A stretch of 64,000 nucleotides of DNA. It comes from Delftia sp. PS-11 (GTDB lineage: Bacteria > Pseudomonadota > Gammaproteobacteria > Burkholderiales > Burkholderiaceae_C). The stretch is taken from the NCBI RefSeq assembly GCF_029870285.1, contig NZ_JACSYA010000026.1:10843-74842 (forward strand), given 5' to 3'. The position numbers were made by a program, and so were the translations under genes. The stretch's first letter is position 1; every line of letters begins with the position of its first letter. Below the pieces are notes generated by a model. That model was not told the DNA's origin. It ran no database searches and was given only the letters and a program-made list of their open reading frames with translations. Below are positions 18,295 through 27,123 of the stretch, one piece after another.

Positions 18295-19269
18295 TTACAT
18301 TCTGGACAACCTGTGCTCAGGGTGTTTTCCATGGACTTGCAGCAGTGCATCCATGAAAACCTTGGCGGCGCGCCCGGGCGCCACGGCACTGCGCCAGACC
18401 GCAAAAAAATCGCACAGGTAGAAAAAGCGCTGTGCGGCAACGGCCTGCAGCAGGCCCTGGGCTTCCATCGGCCGCGCATAGTGGTCCGGCAGGAACCCCA
18501 GATAACGGCCCGAGCGCACCAGCATGGCGATGGCCTCCTGGTCGAAGCCCGTGGCCTGGCGCTGCAGACCGGCCTGATGGCTCAGCGCCATGTTGGGCGA
18601 CTGGTAGCCCAGCCCCGCGAAGGCGTGCGCGCCCAGGCTGTCCCAGTCCAGCGCACCATGGTCGGCCCCATAAAGCGCGTGGCCGGGCGCGCAATAAAGC
18701 TGCATGCGCTCGCCGAACAGCTGCGCGCTGTCCAGGGCTCCGGAGCTGGGAGCCGATGGCAGGATGCCCACCTGCCAGCGCCCTTCCATCAATCCACGCT
18801 CGATGGCCTGTATGGAGGCCACGTGCAGACGCAGGTGCAGCTGCGGCGCCTGATCGTGCAGGGCGGCAATCGCCTCGGGGATGCGCGAATGGGGGTTGCT
18901 CACGGTCTTGTCGAACAGCGCCACATCCAGCGTGCCGGCCAGACGGCCATGAATGTCGTCCACCTGGCCCAGAAAGCGCTCCACCCCGCCCAGCAGCTGC
19001 AGCGTGGACTCATAGATGCGATGGCCCTCCGGCGTGAGCGCGAAGCCCGCGCGTCCGCGCCGGCACAGCGTCAGACCCAGGCGCTGCTCCAGGTCCTTCA
19101 TGTGCCGGCTCAGCGTGGAGCTGCCGATATTGAGCTCCAGCTCGGCCGCCGCCATGCCGCCGCACTCGACCACCGTCCTGAACACCCGCAGCAGGCGCAG
19201 GTCCATATCACTGAGCTGACCCAGGGCGGCGCGTGGACGCCGCCCGGAATCTCCGGAAAAATCCGCCAT
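18295..19269 (-). CDS. LysR-family transcriptional regulator
   Basis: Probable regulator of the divergent transaminase gene. 324 aa from the ATG at 19269, chosen over the ATG at 19275 because GGGAGG is nine bases from the former and only three from the latter. The LysR helix-turn-helix is DLRLLRVFRTVVECGGMAAA followed by ELELNIGSSTLSRHMKDLEQ and RLGLTLCRRG. The effector-binding domain extends to the C-terminus (VFMDALLQVHGK). It faces away from the omega-amino acid transaminase across a 190-base gap holding a perfect 9-bp inverted repeat. That is the usual LysR arrangement, with the regulator acting on the divergent gene with a co-inducer. Confidence 0.92.
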   Translation of the reverse strand: MADFSGDSGRRPRAALGQLSDMDLRLLRVFRTVVECGGMAAAELELNIGSSTLSRHMKDLEQRLGLTLCRRGRAGFALTPEGHRIYESTLQLLGGVERFLGQVDDIHGRLAGTLDVALFDKTVSNPHSRIPEAIAALHDQAPQLHLRLHVASIQAIERGLMEGRWQVGILPSAPSSGALDSAQLFGERMQLYCAPGHALYGADHGALDWDSLGAHAFAGLGYQSPNMALSHQAGLQRQATGFDQEAIAMLVRSGRYLGFLPDHYARPMEAQGLLQAVAAQRFFYLCDFFAVWRSAVAPGRAAKVFMDALLQVHGKHPEHRLSRM

Positions 19270-19345
19270 TGCCATCTACCTCCCGCGCTGCGCCCGTCTG
19301 CGCAGTGCCGCAGCAGCCCACTATAGAACGACGGCAGTACCTCTA

Positions 19346-19371
19346 TTTACTTGCAGGAATCAGCAAGTAAA
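19346..19371. promoter_or_regulatory. Perfect inverted repeat, candidate LysR operator
   Basis: TTTACTTGC and GCAAGTAAA are perfect 9-bp arms with an 8-base spacer. The site is 75 bases from the LysR start and 88 bases before the transaminase ATG. The dyad size and position fit a LysR recognition site. No other strong dyad is seen in this gap. Confidence 0.6.
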
Positions 19372-19459
19372 CCTCGATACATCGATCTTCGAGAAATCAA
19401 ATGGTGCGCTCACAATGGCCTGATTCCTTTTCTGCTCCCAGCCGCCCGAGGAGATCGCC

Positions 19460-20815
19460 ATGACCCTGGTTCCCACCGAACAGCTTGCCCCCGCCACACG
19501 CACGGATGCCGCCTGGCTCGATGCCCACTGGATGCCCTTCACCGGCAACCGCGACTTCAAGGCGCGCCCGCGCATGATCACCGGCGCCCAGGGCGCCTAC
19601 TACACCGATGGCGATGGCCGCAAGATCTTCGACGGCCTGTCGGGCCTGTGGTGCACGGGCCTGGGCCATGGCCGCCGCGAGATCGCCGACGCCATTGCAC
19701 GCGCGGCACATCAGCTGGACTATGCGCCGGCCTTCCAGTTCGGCCACCCCGCCTCGTTCGCGCTGGCCAACAAGATCAAGGAGCTGACGCCTGCTGGACT
19801 GGACCATGTGTTCTTCACGGGCTCGGGCTCGGAAGCCGCCGACACGGCGCTGAAGATGGCGCGCGCCTACTGGCGCGCCAAGGGCCAGGGCAGCAAGACC
19901 CGGCTGATCGGCCGCGAAAAGGGCTACCACGGCGTGAACTTCGGCGGCATCTCGGTCGGCGGCATGGTGGGCAACCGCAAGACCTTCGGCCAGGGCGTGG
20001 AAGCCGACCACCTGCCCCACACCCAGCCGCCGCTGGGCTCCTTTCACAAGGGCCTGCCCGCGACCGACGGCCGCGCGCTGGCGGACCGCCTGCTGGACCT
20101 GATTGCCCTGCATGACGCCAGCAACATCGCGGCCGTCATCGTCGAGCCGTTCTCGGGCTCGGCCGGCGTGGTGATTCCTCCGGCCGGCTATCTGCAGCGC
20201 CTGCGCGAGATCTGCACGCAGAACAACATCCTGCTGATCTTCGACGAGGTCATCACGGGCTTTGGCCGCTGCGGCGCCATGACGGCGGCCGAAGCCTTCA
20301 GCGTCACGCCCGACATCATGAACATCGCCAAGCAGGTGACCAACGGCACCCAGCCCCTGGGCGCCGTGGTGGCCAGCAAGGAGATCTACAGCACCTTCAT
20401 GGCCGCTGGCGGCCCCGAGTACATGCTGGAATTTCCGCATGGCTACACCTACTCGGCCCACCCCATTGCCTGCGCGGCTGGCGTGGCAGCGCTGGAGCTG
20501 CTGCAAAGCGAGGACGGGCCGGGCCGCGTGCGTGCGCTGGCGCCCTTCTTCGAGCAGGCCGTGCATAGCCTCAAGGGCGCAAGGCATGTGGCCGACATCC
20601 GCAACTTCGGCCTGGCTGCGGGCTTCACCATCGAGTCCCTGCCCGGCGAGCCCGCACGCCGCCCCTACGAGATCGCCATGAAGTGCTGGGACAAGGGCTT
20701 TTATGTGCGCTACGGCGGCGACACCATCCAGCTGGCGCCCCCCTTCATCAGCGAGAAGGCCGAGATCGAGCGCCTGGTCAGCGCCCTGGGAGATGCCCTG
20801 GCCGAGACCCACTGA
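19460..20815 (+). CDS. Omega-amino acid--pyruvate (beta-alanine--pyruvate) transaminase
   Basis: PLP-dependent class III aminotransferase that moves the amino group of beta-alanine or other omega-amines to pyruvate. 451 aa, MTLVPTEQLAPATRTDAAWL, with GAGGAG eight bases upstream. Blocks typical of the Pseudomonas omega-amino acid:pyruvate enzyme are present: HWMPFTGNRDFKARPRMITG, FDGLSGLWCTGLGHGR, FTGSGSEAADTALKMARAYW, LIFDEVITGFGRCG, and NIAKQVTNGTQPLGAVV, whose Lys near residue 291 is the PLP Schiff-base residue. Divergently paired with a LysR regulator. With beta-alanine as substrate the product would be malonate semialdehyde, which could connect it to the carbamoylase at 27.9 kb (inference). 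Confidence 0.93.
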   Translation: MTLVPTEQLAPATRTDAAWLDAHWMPFTGNRDFKARPRMITGAQGAYYTDGDGRKIFDGLSGLWCTGLGHGRREIADAIARAAHQLDYAPAFQFGHPASFALANKIKELTPAGLDHVFFTGSGSEAADTALKMARAYWRAKGQGSKTRLIGREKGYHGVNFGGISVGGMVGNRKTFGQGVEADHLPHTQPPLGSFHKGLPATDGRALADRLLDLIALHDASNIAAVIVEPFSGSAGVVIPPAGYLQRLREICTQNNILLIFDEVITGFGRCGAMTAAEAFSVTPDIMNIAKQVTNGTQPLGAVVASKEIYSTFMAAGGPEYMLEFPHGYTYSAHPIACAAGVAALELLQSEDGPGRVRALAPFFEQAVHSLKGARHVADIRNFGLAAGFTIESLPGEPARRPYEIAMKCWDKGFYVRYGGDTIQLAPPFISEKAEIERLVSALGDALAETH

Positions 20816-20830
20816 GCGTCTTTCACGACA

Positions 20831-20864
20831 AAGCCCCTGCGGCCTCGCGGCCCAGGGGCTTTTT
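20831..20864. terminator. Bidirectional intrinsic terminator
   Basis: Stem AAGCCCCTG / CAGGGGCTT with T residues after it on the plus strand and an A-rich 5' side (T-rich on the minus strand). It lies between the convergent transaminase and Bug-type genes, so it can serve both. Confidence 0.85.
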
Positions 20865-20888
20865 GCATGGCACAGGCGCTGTGCAAAC

Positions 20889-21902
20889 TCAGTCCAGCGT
20901 GATGCCTGCGCTCTTGATCACCTCACGCCACTTGTCCACTTCCACACGCAGGAACCGGGCCGAGGCATCGGGCGCAAGGCCAGACGGCAGCACGCCCATG
21001 GCATCCAGCTTTTCCTTGACATCGGCAGCGGGCAGGGCCTTGGCGATCTCGGCGTACAGCCGGTCCACGATGGGCTTGGGCGTCCCGGCAGGCACGGCCG
21101 CAAGGAACCAGGCATCCGCCGTGAAATCCTTGAGGCCCGCTTCGGACATGGTGGGCACATCGGGCATGGATTGCAGGCGCTCGTTGTGGGCCACGGCAAG
21201 GGCGCGCACTTTGCCCGCCTTGAGCTGGGAGGCGATGGTCACAGCCGTGAGAAAGCCGAAATCGGTCTCGCCGGCGACCAGCGACACGACCGAGGGCGCA
21301 CTGCCCTTGTAGGGCACATGGCCCACCTTGACCCTGGCCTGCATGGCGTACAGCTCCGCGCCCAGGTGGTTGGGGCCGCCTGTTCCGGAGGAGGGGTAGT
21401 TGAGCCGGCCGGGTTGGGCCTGGGCCGCCGCCGTCAGTTCCCTGAGCGAGTGGAACGGGCTTTGCGCCCCTACCGTGAGCACCAGCGGACTGCGCGCCAC
21501 CAGGCTGACGGGCGCGAAATCGCGCAGCGGGTCATAGGGCAGCCGGGTGTACAGGCCCTTGGCCATGGCCATGCAGCCCACATCACCCAGCACCACGGTA
21601 TAGCCGTCGGCGGGAGCCTTTGCCACCAGATCACAGCCAATGGTGCCATTGGCACCGGGCTTGTTGTCCACCACCACCGTGGCATGCATGCTCTCGCCGA
21701 GCTTTTGCGCCAACAGGCGGCCCAGGATATCGGTGGAGCCACCAGGGGCGAAGGGCACGATCAGGCGGATGGTCTTGGAGGGGTAGCTGCCCGTGCCCTG
21801 GGCCTGGGCGCAGGGCGCCGCCAGCGCGGCGGCCAGCGCAATGCCGCCGGCAAGTGCACGCCACAGATGGGCGAAAGGGGTGGTGAAAGTGGCTTGTCTC
21901 AT
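20889..21902 (-). CDS. Tripartite tricarboxylate transporter substrate-binding protein (Bug family)
   Basis: Periplasmic binding protein of the Bug/TctC family, 337 aa, with a signal peptide (ALAGGIALAAALAAPCAQAQ, probable cleavage after AQA). Family blocks are YPSKTIRLIVPFAPGGSTDI, VVVDNKPGANGTIGCDLVAK, YPSSGTGGPNHLGAELY, HVPYKGSAPSVVSLVAGETD and PDVPTMSEAGL. The ligand is not readable; such proteins bind diverse carboxylates and amides. No tctAB membrane genes are adjacent, which is usual for orphan Bug genes in Burkholderiales. It lies 80 bases downstream of the GntR gene on the same strand and may share its transcript. Confidence 0.92.
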   Translation of the reverse strand: MRQATFTTPFAHLWRALAGGIALAAALAAPCAQAQGTGSYPSKTIRLIVPFAPGGSTDILGRLLAQKLGESMHATVVVDNKPGANGTIGCDLVAKAPADGYTVVLGDVGCMAMAKGLYTRLPYDPLRDFAPVSLVARSPLVLTVGAQSPFHSLRELTAAAQAQPGRLNYPSSGTGGPNHLGAELYAMQARVKVGHVPYKGSAPSVVSLVAGETDFGFLTAVTIASQLKAGKVRALAVAHNERLQSMPDVPTMSEAGLKDFTADAWFLAAVPAGTPKPIVDRLYAEIAKALPAADVKEKLDAMGVLPSGLAPDASARFLRVEVDKWREVIKSAGITLD

Positions 21903-21982
21903 AGGTTCTTCTCGGGAGTGTGCCGATACAGGCGCGCCGCAGCATAGCAGCCCGTGCGCCCGATGCCAGCGGCATTGGCCAT

Positions 21983-22936
21983 TCAGGAGGCGGCGCGCTT
22001 ACGTGCGGCAGCGCGCGCAGATGGCGGCTTTGCGGCAGGCGGCTTTGCCGTGGACAAGGCCGTGGCAGTGGGGGTCGGGGCCGCCTTGCCGGCCGCCTTG
22101 ACAGCAGCCTTGGCAGCAGCCTTTTGAGGCGCCTGCGCACCACGGCGCGGGCGCGGACTGCGCAGGTTGTCGGCATCGAGGATGAGCCGCCCCTGCAGGC
22201 GCCCCTTCATGCGCTTGACGCTGCTGGCCGCGTCGCGCATGTGCTGCTGCATCAGGGCACGCACTTTCTCCACATCCCGCGCGCGCGCGGCCTGCACGAT
22301 GCTGCGGTGGAATTGCGCATTGGCTTCGCCGAAGCGCCGGTGCTCGGACTGCGGCGTGCGGTTGGCGAAGACGATGAGCTGGCGGATCATCTCGTTGATC
22401 AGCTCGCAGGTAAAGCGCAGGAACGGGTTGGGGTTGGCGGCGGCGAGGATGTCGTGAAAGTTCATGTCATCGCGCCGCTGGCTCACCAGGTCATCGTGGC
22501 TTTGCGTGGGGTCGCAGCAGGCGATGCTGTGCTCCAGCGCCTCGAAATCGGCCTCGGTCAGATGGGGCACGGCGCCCGCAGCCAGCTCGGGCTCCAGCAT
22601 CTGGCGCACGGTGTAGATGTCGTCGATGCTCACCTCCTGGAAGAACAGGTAGTTCTGCATGAACTGCAGCGTGCGGTCCAGCGGCACCTCGACCACGGTG
22701 CCCCCGCCCGAGGGGCCTGTGGAAATGGTGATCAGGCCCTGGACCTCCAGCGACTTGAGGGCCTCGCGGATGGTGCCCTTGCTGACCTGGAACTGCGCCT
22801 GCAGTTCGCTTTCACGGGGCAGGCGGTCGCCAGGGCTGAGGTTTTTCTCGGTGATGAGACGCTTGATTTCCTGGGCCACGAGATCGGGGCGCTTGAGCTG
22901 CCGGATCGCCAGGGGGGCCGTCTTCTGTGTAGCCAT
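21983..22936 (-). CDS. GntR-family regulator with FCD domain and Ala/Lys/Pro-rich tail
   Basis: Transcription factor, 317 aa from the ATG at 22936 (MATQKTAPLAIRQLKRPDLV). The GntR winged helix spans about residues 15-90: ITEKNLSPGDRLPRESELQA, then FQVSKGTIREALKSLEVQGL. The FCD ligand-binding domain spans about 105-250, with metal-site type residues in DDMNFHDILAAANPNPFLR and EANAQFHRSIVQAARARD. The last 55 or so residues are a low-complexity tail of AAAKAAVKAAGKAAP type, like the histone-H1-like tails of Burkholderiales DNA-binding proteins. This tail is unusual on a GntR protein. Divergent from the livK operon across 256 bases with two dyads, so it most likely represses that operon. Confidence 0.92.
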   Translation of the reverse strand: MATQKTAPLAIRQLKRPDLVAQEIKRLITEKNLSPGDRLPRESELQAQFQVSKGTIREALKSLEVQGLITISTGPSGGGTVVEVPLDRTLQFMQNYLFFQEVSIDDIYTVRQMLEPELAAGAVPHLTEADFEALEHSIACCDPTQSHDDLVSQRRDDMNFHDILAAANPNPFLRFTCELINEMIRQLIVFANRTPQSEHRRFGEANAQFHRSIVQAARARDVEKVRALMQQHMRDAASSVKRMKGRLQGRLILDADNLRSPRPRRGAQAPQKAAAKAAVKAAGKAAPTPTATALSTAKPPAAKPPSARAAARKRAAS

Positions 22937-22994
22937 TGTTGTGTTTTCTCCGGGGGAGCGCGGTGATCTGCGCACCCTTGCTGAATGCGGGTTT

Positions 22995-23056
22995 GGTGCA
23001 GTATGCACCGCCGTGGCGCGCAGGCGTGCGTGCATTGGTGTGCTTAGGGTTAGCAC
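22995..23056. promoter_or_regulatory. Two dyads with GTGC/GCAC half-sites, candidate GntR operators
   Basis: Site 1 is GGTGCA-GTA-TGCACC (22995-23009), perfect 6-bp arms. Site 2 is GTGCT-TAGGGTT-AGCAC (23040-23056), perfect 5-bp arms. Both carry GTGC...GCAC half-sites and lie in the GntR/livK divergent gap. An AT-rich stretch with TATAAA follows at 23081-23086 and may be the promoter of the transport operon. Confidence 0.5.
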
Positions 23057-23192
23057 GCGCCCTATTTCTGCTATTTATCACTATAAATATGAATCAAGCG
23101 GCCTGCATGCGTACTCCCCCGATTGGCATGCAACTTGCTGCGAACAGCCTGTCCAGGCCGCCGCGCCTGCTGCACCCACAACGGAGTTCCCC

Positions 23193-24398
23193 ATGCAACG
23201 ACGTCACCTCCTGCAACTCTCGGCGCTGGGCGCGCTGCCGGCCTCGCTGGGCCTGGGCCGCAGCGCCTGGGCACAATCCAGGGACAGCATCCAGTTCGCC
23301 TGCCCGGTGCCCATGTCGGGCGCCTTCGCGGCCAATGGCAAGTACGCGGACCTGGGCATGAAGCTGGCCATAGAGCAGTACGGCAAGGCGCTGGGCCGGC
23401 CGCTGGCCTACACCGTGCTGGACACCGAGGGCAAGCCTGCCACGGCCGTGCGCAAGCTGCAGGAAGCCTCGCAGCAGCAGGGCGCGCGCTTCTTCGCGGG
23501 CGGCATCCTGTCGTCGGAGGCCCTGGCCATGGGCAAGGAGGCCGAGAAGGCCGGCGGTATCTTCATTACCACGGCCGGTGCCGACGAGATCACGGGCAAG
23601 GACTGCAACAGCGCCACTTTCCGCTGGTCGGCCCCCACCTTCGGCGCCATCGAGCAGACCGTGCGCCCGCTGATCGAGTCCATGCCCAAGGCCAGGCGCT
23701 GGTACACCATCACGCCGCAGTACGTGTTCGGCGATGGCCTGCTGACGGCGGCCAGGAATATCTTCAAGGAAAAGGGCATCGAGCATGTGGGCAACAGCTA
23801 CCACTCGCTGACCGAAAAAGAGTTCAGCGGCTACCTGACGAATGCCGTGGCCGCCAAGCCCGACGTGCTGCTGCTGCTGAACTTCGGCGCCCAGTCGTCG
23901 GACACGCTGCGCCAGGCCATCAGCTTTGGCATGAACAAGAACATGACCATCCTGATCGCCTGGGCCTCGGGGCTGGAGCAGTTCGAGTCGCTGGGCGCGG
24001 ACCTGTGCGATGGCGTGTACTTCGGCGCCCAGTACTGGCATACGGTGGACGCGCCGCTCAACCGCGAGCTGGTGCAGCGCTGCAATGACAGGTTCAAGGC
24101 CAATCCCAACTACAGCCTGGCGGGCCACTACATCTGCACCAAGCTGATGATCGACGCCATCATCAAGGCGGGCACGGCAGACCCCAAGGCCGTGGCCGCC
24201 GCGCTGGAGGGCATGAAATACCAGGGCCTGACGGGCGAGGAAGAGGTGCGCAAGGCCGACCACCAGGTGCTCAAGAACTACTACCTGCTCAAGGGCAAGG
24301 CCAAGGCGAAGATGAAGAACAAGGACGACTACGTGGATGTCGTGAGTTCAGGCAAATCTTTCCTCCCTGCTGACCAGACCGGCTGCAGGCTGGCCTGA
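23193..24398 (+). CDS. Branched-chain-amino-acid-type ABC transporter substrate-binding protein
   Basis: Periplasmic ligand-binding protein of the LivK/peripla_BP_6 type; 401 aa from the ATG at 23193, with GGAG six bases upstream. The N-terminus MQRRHLLQLSALGALPASLG resembles a twin-arginine signal and ends near SAWAQ. Typical stretches follow: FACPVPMSGAFAANGKYADL, GGILSSEALAMGKEAEKAGG and YWHTVDAPLNRELVQRCNDR. The ligand is unlikely to be a branched-chain amino acid given the amidase and M81 genes downstream (inference). It is the first gene of a seven-gene operon opposite the GntR regulator. A stem-loop at 24436-24455 separates it from the permease gene. Confidence 0.92.
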   Translation: MQRRHLLQLSALGALPASLGLGRSAWAQSRDSIQFACPVPMSGAFAANGKYADLGMKLAIEQYGKALGRPLAYTVLDTEGKPATAVRKLQEASQQQGARFFAGGILSSEALAMGKEAEKAGGIFITTAGADEITGKDCNSATFRWSAPTFGAIEQTVRPLIESMPKARRWYTITPQYVFGDGLLTAARNIFKEKGIEHVGNSYHSLTEKEFSGYLTNAVAAKPDVLLLLNFGAQSSDTLRQAISFGMNKNMTILIAWASGLEQFESLGADLCDGVYFGAQYWHTVDAPLNRELVQRCNDRFKANPNYSLAGHYICTKLMIDAIIKAGTADPKAVAAALEGMKYQGLTGEEEVRKADHQVLKNYYLLKGKAKAKMKNKDDYVDVVSSGKSFLPADQTGCRLA

Positions 24399-24435
24399 AT
24401 GTCCCTGGCCGCCGCAGCGGCCAGAGTCCATCCGC

Positions 24436-24455
24436 CACCCCGCCCGCGCGGGGTG
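24436..24455 (+). repeat. Intercistronic stem-loop between binding protein and permease genes
   Basis: CACCCCGC-CCGC-GCGGGGTG, a perfect 8-bp stem with a four-base loop and no T tract. Stem-loops at this position in ABC operons often protect the binding-protein mRNA and lower expression downstream. That role is inferred here from position only. Confidence 0.6.
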
Positions 24456-24498
24456 CGGAGTGGCCTGCGCCTGCGGCCCTCATCGTTTCGGACCCTGT

Positions 24499-25359
24499 AT
24501 GAGCATCTACCTGCTTCAGACCATCAACGGGATCGGCATCGGCATGCTGTATTTCCTGTTGGCCGTGGGCCTGTCCATCGTGTTCGGCCTGCTGCGTTTC
24601 GTGAATTTTGCGCATGGCGCCTTCTACCTGCTGGGCGCCTATTTCTGCTACCAGATGACGCGCTGGGGCCTGAGCTTCTGGCTGTCGCTGGTCGTGGTGC
24701 CGCTGGCCGTGGGCGCGCTGGGCTGGCTGGTGGAAAAGCTCATGCTGCGCCATGTCTACGCCAAGGCGCACGAGTTCCACATCATCGTCACCGTGGGCCT
24801 GGCCCTGGTGGTGCAGGAGCTGGTGATCCTGCAGTGGGGGCCGCTGGGCGACAGCGTGGCCGTGCCCGAGCTGCTGCAGGGCGTGGTGATGTGGGGCAGC
24901 TTCGTCTACCCCAAGTACCGGCTGTTCGTGATCGGCTTCACGGCCGTGCTGGCCGTGCTGCTGTGGTGGCTGCTGGAAGGCACGCGGCTGGGCAGCGCGG
25001 TGCGCGCGGGCAGCGAATCGACCGAGATGGTTTCGCTGCTGGGCATGAATGTCTTTGGCATCTTCAGCCTGGTGTTCGGGCTGGGCGCGGCCACGGCGGC
25101 GCTGGCAGGCGTGCTGGCCGCGCCCATCCGCGGGGCGGAACCCTTCATGGGCGTGGAAGCCCTGGGCGTGGCCTTCGTGATCGTGGTCGTGGGCGGGCTG
25201 GGCAGCTTTGGCGGCGCGCTGGCCGGGGGCCTGTTGATCGGCATCGTGCAAAGCGTGATGAGCACGCTGTGGCCCGAAGGCGCGCGCCTGATGATCTACG
25301 TGGCCATGGCCGCCGTGCTGCTGCTGCGCCCCCATGGCCTGCTGGGCCGCAAAGGATGA
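24499..25359 (+). CDS. ABC transporter permease, LivH family
   Basis: Inner-membrane permease, 286 aa from the ATG at 24499 (MSIYLLQTINGIGIGMLYFL). LivH landmarks are FGLLRFVNFAHGAFYLLGAY, GSAVRAGSESTEMVSLLGMN, and AFVIVVVGGLGSFGGALAGG near the C-terminus, along with about eight hydrophobic segments. An in-frame upstream start at 24460 is not supported. Its TGA overlaps the ATG of the next permease (25356-25359). Confidence 0.92.
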   Translation: MSIYLLQTINGIGIGMLYFLLAVGLSIVFGLLRFVNFAHGAFYLLGAYFCYQMTRWGLSFWLSLVVVPLAVGALGWLVEKLMLRHVYAKAHEFHIIVTVGLALVVQELVILQWGPLGDSVAVPELLQGVVMWGSFVYPKYRLFVIGFTAVLAVLLWWLLEGTRLGSAVRAGSESTEMVSLLGMNVFGIFSLVFGLGAATAALAGVLAAPIRGAEPFMGVEALGVAFVIVVVGGLGSFGGALAGGLLIGIVQSVMSTLWPEGARLMIYVAMAAVLLLRPHGLLGRKG

Positions 25360-26351
25360 ACACCATGACCAGGCATTCCCACCTCTTTCTCGCGCTGGCC
25401 ATCGTGGCTGCCATGCCGCTGTGCATGCAGTCAGGCTCACTGGCCAGCGAAGTGCTGATCTTCGCGCTGGCCGCCATGGGCTGCAACCTGCTGCTGGGCT
25501 ATACGGGCCTGCTGTCCTTCGGGCAGGGCATCTTCTTCGGCCTGGGCAGCTACACCATCGCCCTGCTGCTGACGCGCTGGCCGCTGCCCATGCCGCTGGC
25601 GCTGCTGGCGGCCACGGCGACGGGCGCGGCGGGCGCGGCCATCGTCGGCTGGGTGGCCATCCGCCAGCGCGGCACCTACTTCGTGATGCTGACCCTGGCA
25701 TTTGCGCAGATGTTCTATTTCGTCGCCTACACGGCCACCGGTCTCACGGGCGGCGACAACGGCCTGCTGGACGTGCCGCGCCCGGCGCTGTCGGTGGCAG
25801 GGCAGACGCTGTGGCCGCTGGCCTCGCCCTGGCAGTACTACGGCTTCGTGGCTGCGCTGTTCCTTGTGGTGTTCTGGCTGCTGCGCCGCGTCTGCGAATC
25901 GATGTTCGGACGCACCCTGCTGGCGGTGCGCGACAACGAGGAGCGCGCCGCCGCCGTGGGCTACGACCTGCGCCTGCTGAAACTCCAGGCCTTCGTGATC
26001 TCGGGAGCGGTGACGGGCCTGGCCGGTGCGCTGCACGCCATGATGACGGGCATCGCCCCCCTGTCCAATGCGGAATACCACACCAGCGAAATGATCCTGG
26101 TGATGACGGTGATCGGCGGCACGGGCAACCTGCTGGCCTCGGTGCTGGGCGCGGCCTTCTATGTGCTGCTGGGCGACTGGCTGTCCACGCTGTGGCCGCG
26201 CTGGCTGCTGCTGCTGGGCGTGGTGCTGATGATCGTCAGCCTGGGCCTGCAGCGCGGTCTGTGGGGGCTGGGCGAGAGCCTGTGGGGCCTGCTGCGCCGC
26301 CAGCAGCCGGCAGACGCGGTGCCAGCCACCACCAAGGGAGGCCAGGCATGA
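25356..26351 (+). CDS. ABC transporter permease, LivM family
   Basis: Second inner-membrane permease, about 331 aa. The ATG at 25356 overlaps the livH-type stop (ATGA); an ATG three codons later is possible. LivM motifs are GLLSFGQGIFFGLGSYTIAL, RGTYFVMLTLAFAQMFYFVA, TGGDNGLLDVPRP and the cytoplasmic loop GRTLLAVRDNEERAAAVGYD. Forms the heteromeric channel with the LivH homologue. Its own stop overlaps the ATPase start. Confidence 0.92.
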   Translation: MNTMTRHSHLFLALAIVAAMPLCMQSGSLASEVLIFALAAMGCNLLLGYTGLLSFGQGIFFGLGSYTIALLLTRWPLPMPLALLAATATGAAGAAIVGWVAIRQRGTYFVMLTLAFAQMFYFVAYTATGLTGGDNGLLDVPRPALSVAGQTLWPLASPWQYYGFVAALFLVVFWLLRRVCESMFGRTLLAVRDNEERAAAVGYDLRLLKLQAFVISGAVTGLAGALHAMMTGIAPLSNAEYHTSEMILVMTVIGGTGNLLASVLGAAFYVLLGDWLSTLWPRWLLLLGVVLMIVSLGLQRGLWGLGESLWGLLRRQQPADAVPATTKGGQA

Positions 26352-27123
26352 AGACCGCAGCCTCCCCCATCCTGCTCGAAGCCGTGGGCGTCGAAAAGCG
26401 CTACGACAAATTCGTCGCCCTGGGCGGTGTGGACCTGAAGGTGCGCGCCCATACGGTGCACTCGGTCATCGGCCCCAATGGCGCGGGCAAGACCACCTTG
26501 TTTCACATGCTCACAGGCACCCGGAGCGTCAGCGGCGGGCGCATCCTGTTCGACGGCCATGACGTGACGCGCGAGCCCGACCACCGGCGCGTGCGCCGGG
26601 GCATGGCGCGGTCCTTTCAGGTCACCAGCCTGTTCCTGACCCTGCCCGTGCGCGAGAACCTGCGCCTGGCCGCCCAGGGCGTGGCCCCTGCCAGGGCGCT
26701 GGACTGCTGGAATGCGCCCGTGGGACCGCGCGCCTGCGCCGACACCGTGGCCGGCGTGCTCGCGCGCCTGGGGCTGGAGCGCCATGCGGACACGCCCGCC
26801 GGCAACCTCTCCCACGGCCAGCAGCGGCGGCTGGAAGTGGGCATGGCACTGGCCGCGAAACCGAAGGCCATTTTTCTGGACGAGCCGACTTCGGGCATGG
26901 GCATCGACGACCTCGATGAGATGAAGCGCCTGATCCAGGGACTCAAGGACGAGCACACCGTGGTACTCATCGAGCACAACATGAGCATCGTCATGGACAT
27001 CTCAGACACCATCACCGTCATGCAGCAGGGCCGCGTGCTGGCCGAGGGCCTGCCGCACGATATCCGCGCCGACGAGCGCGTGCGCAGCGCCTATCTGGGC
27101 AACATGATCACGGGAGGCAAGGC

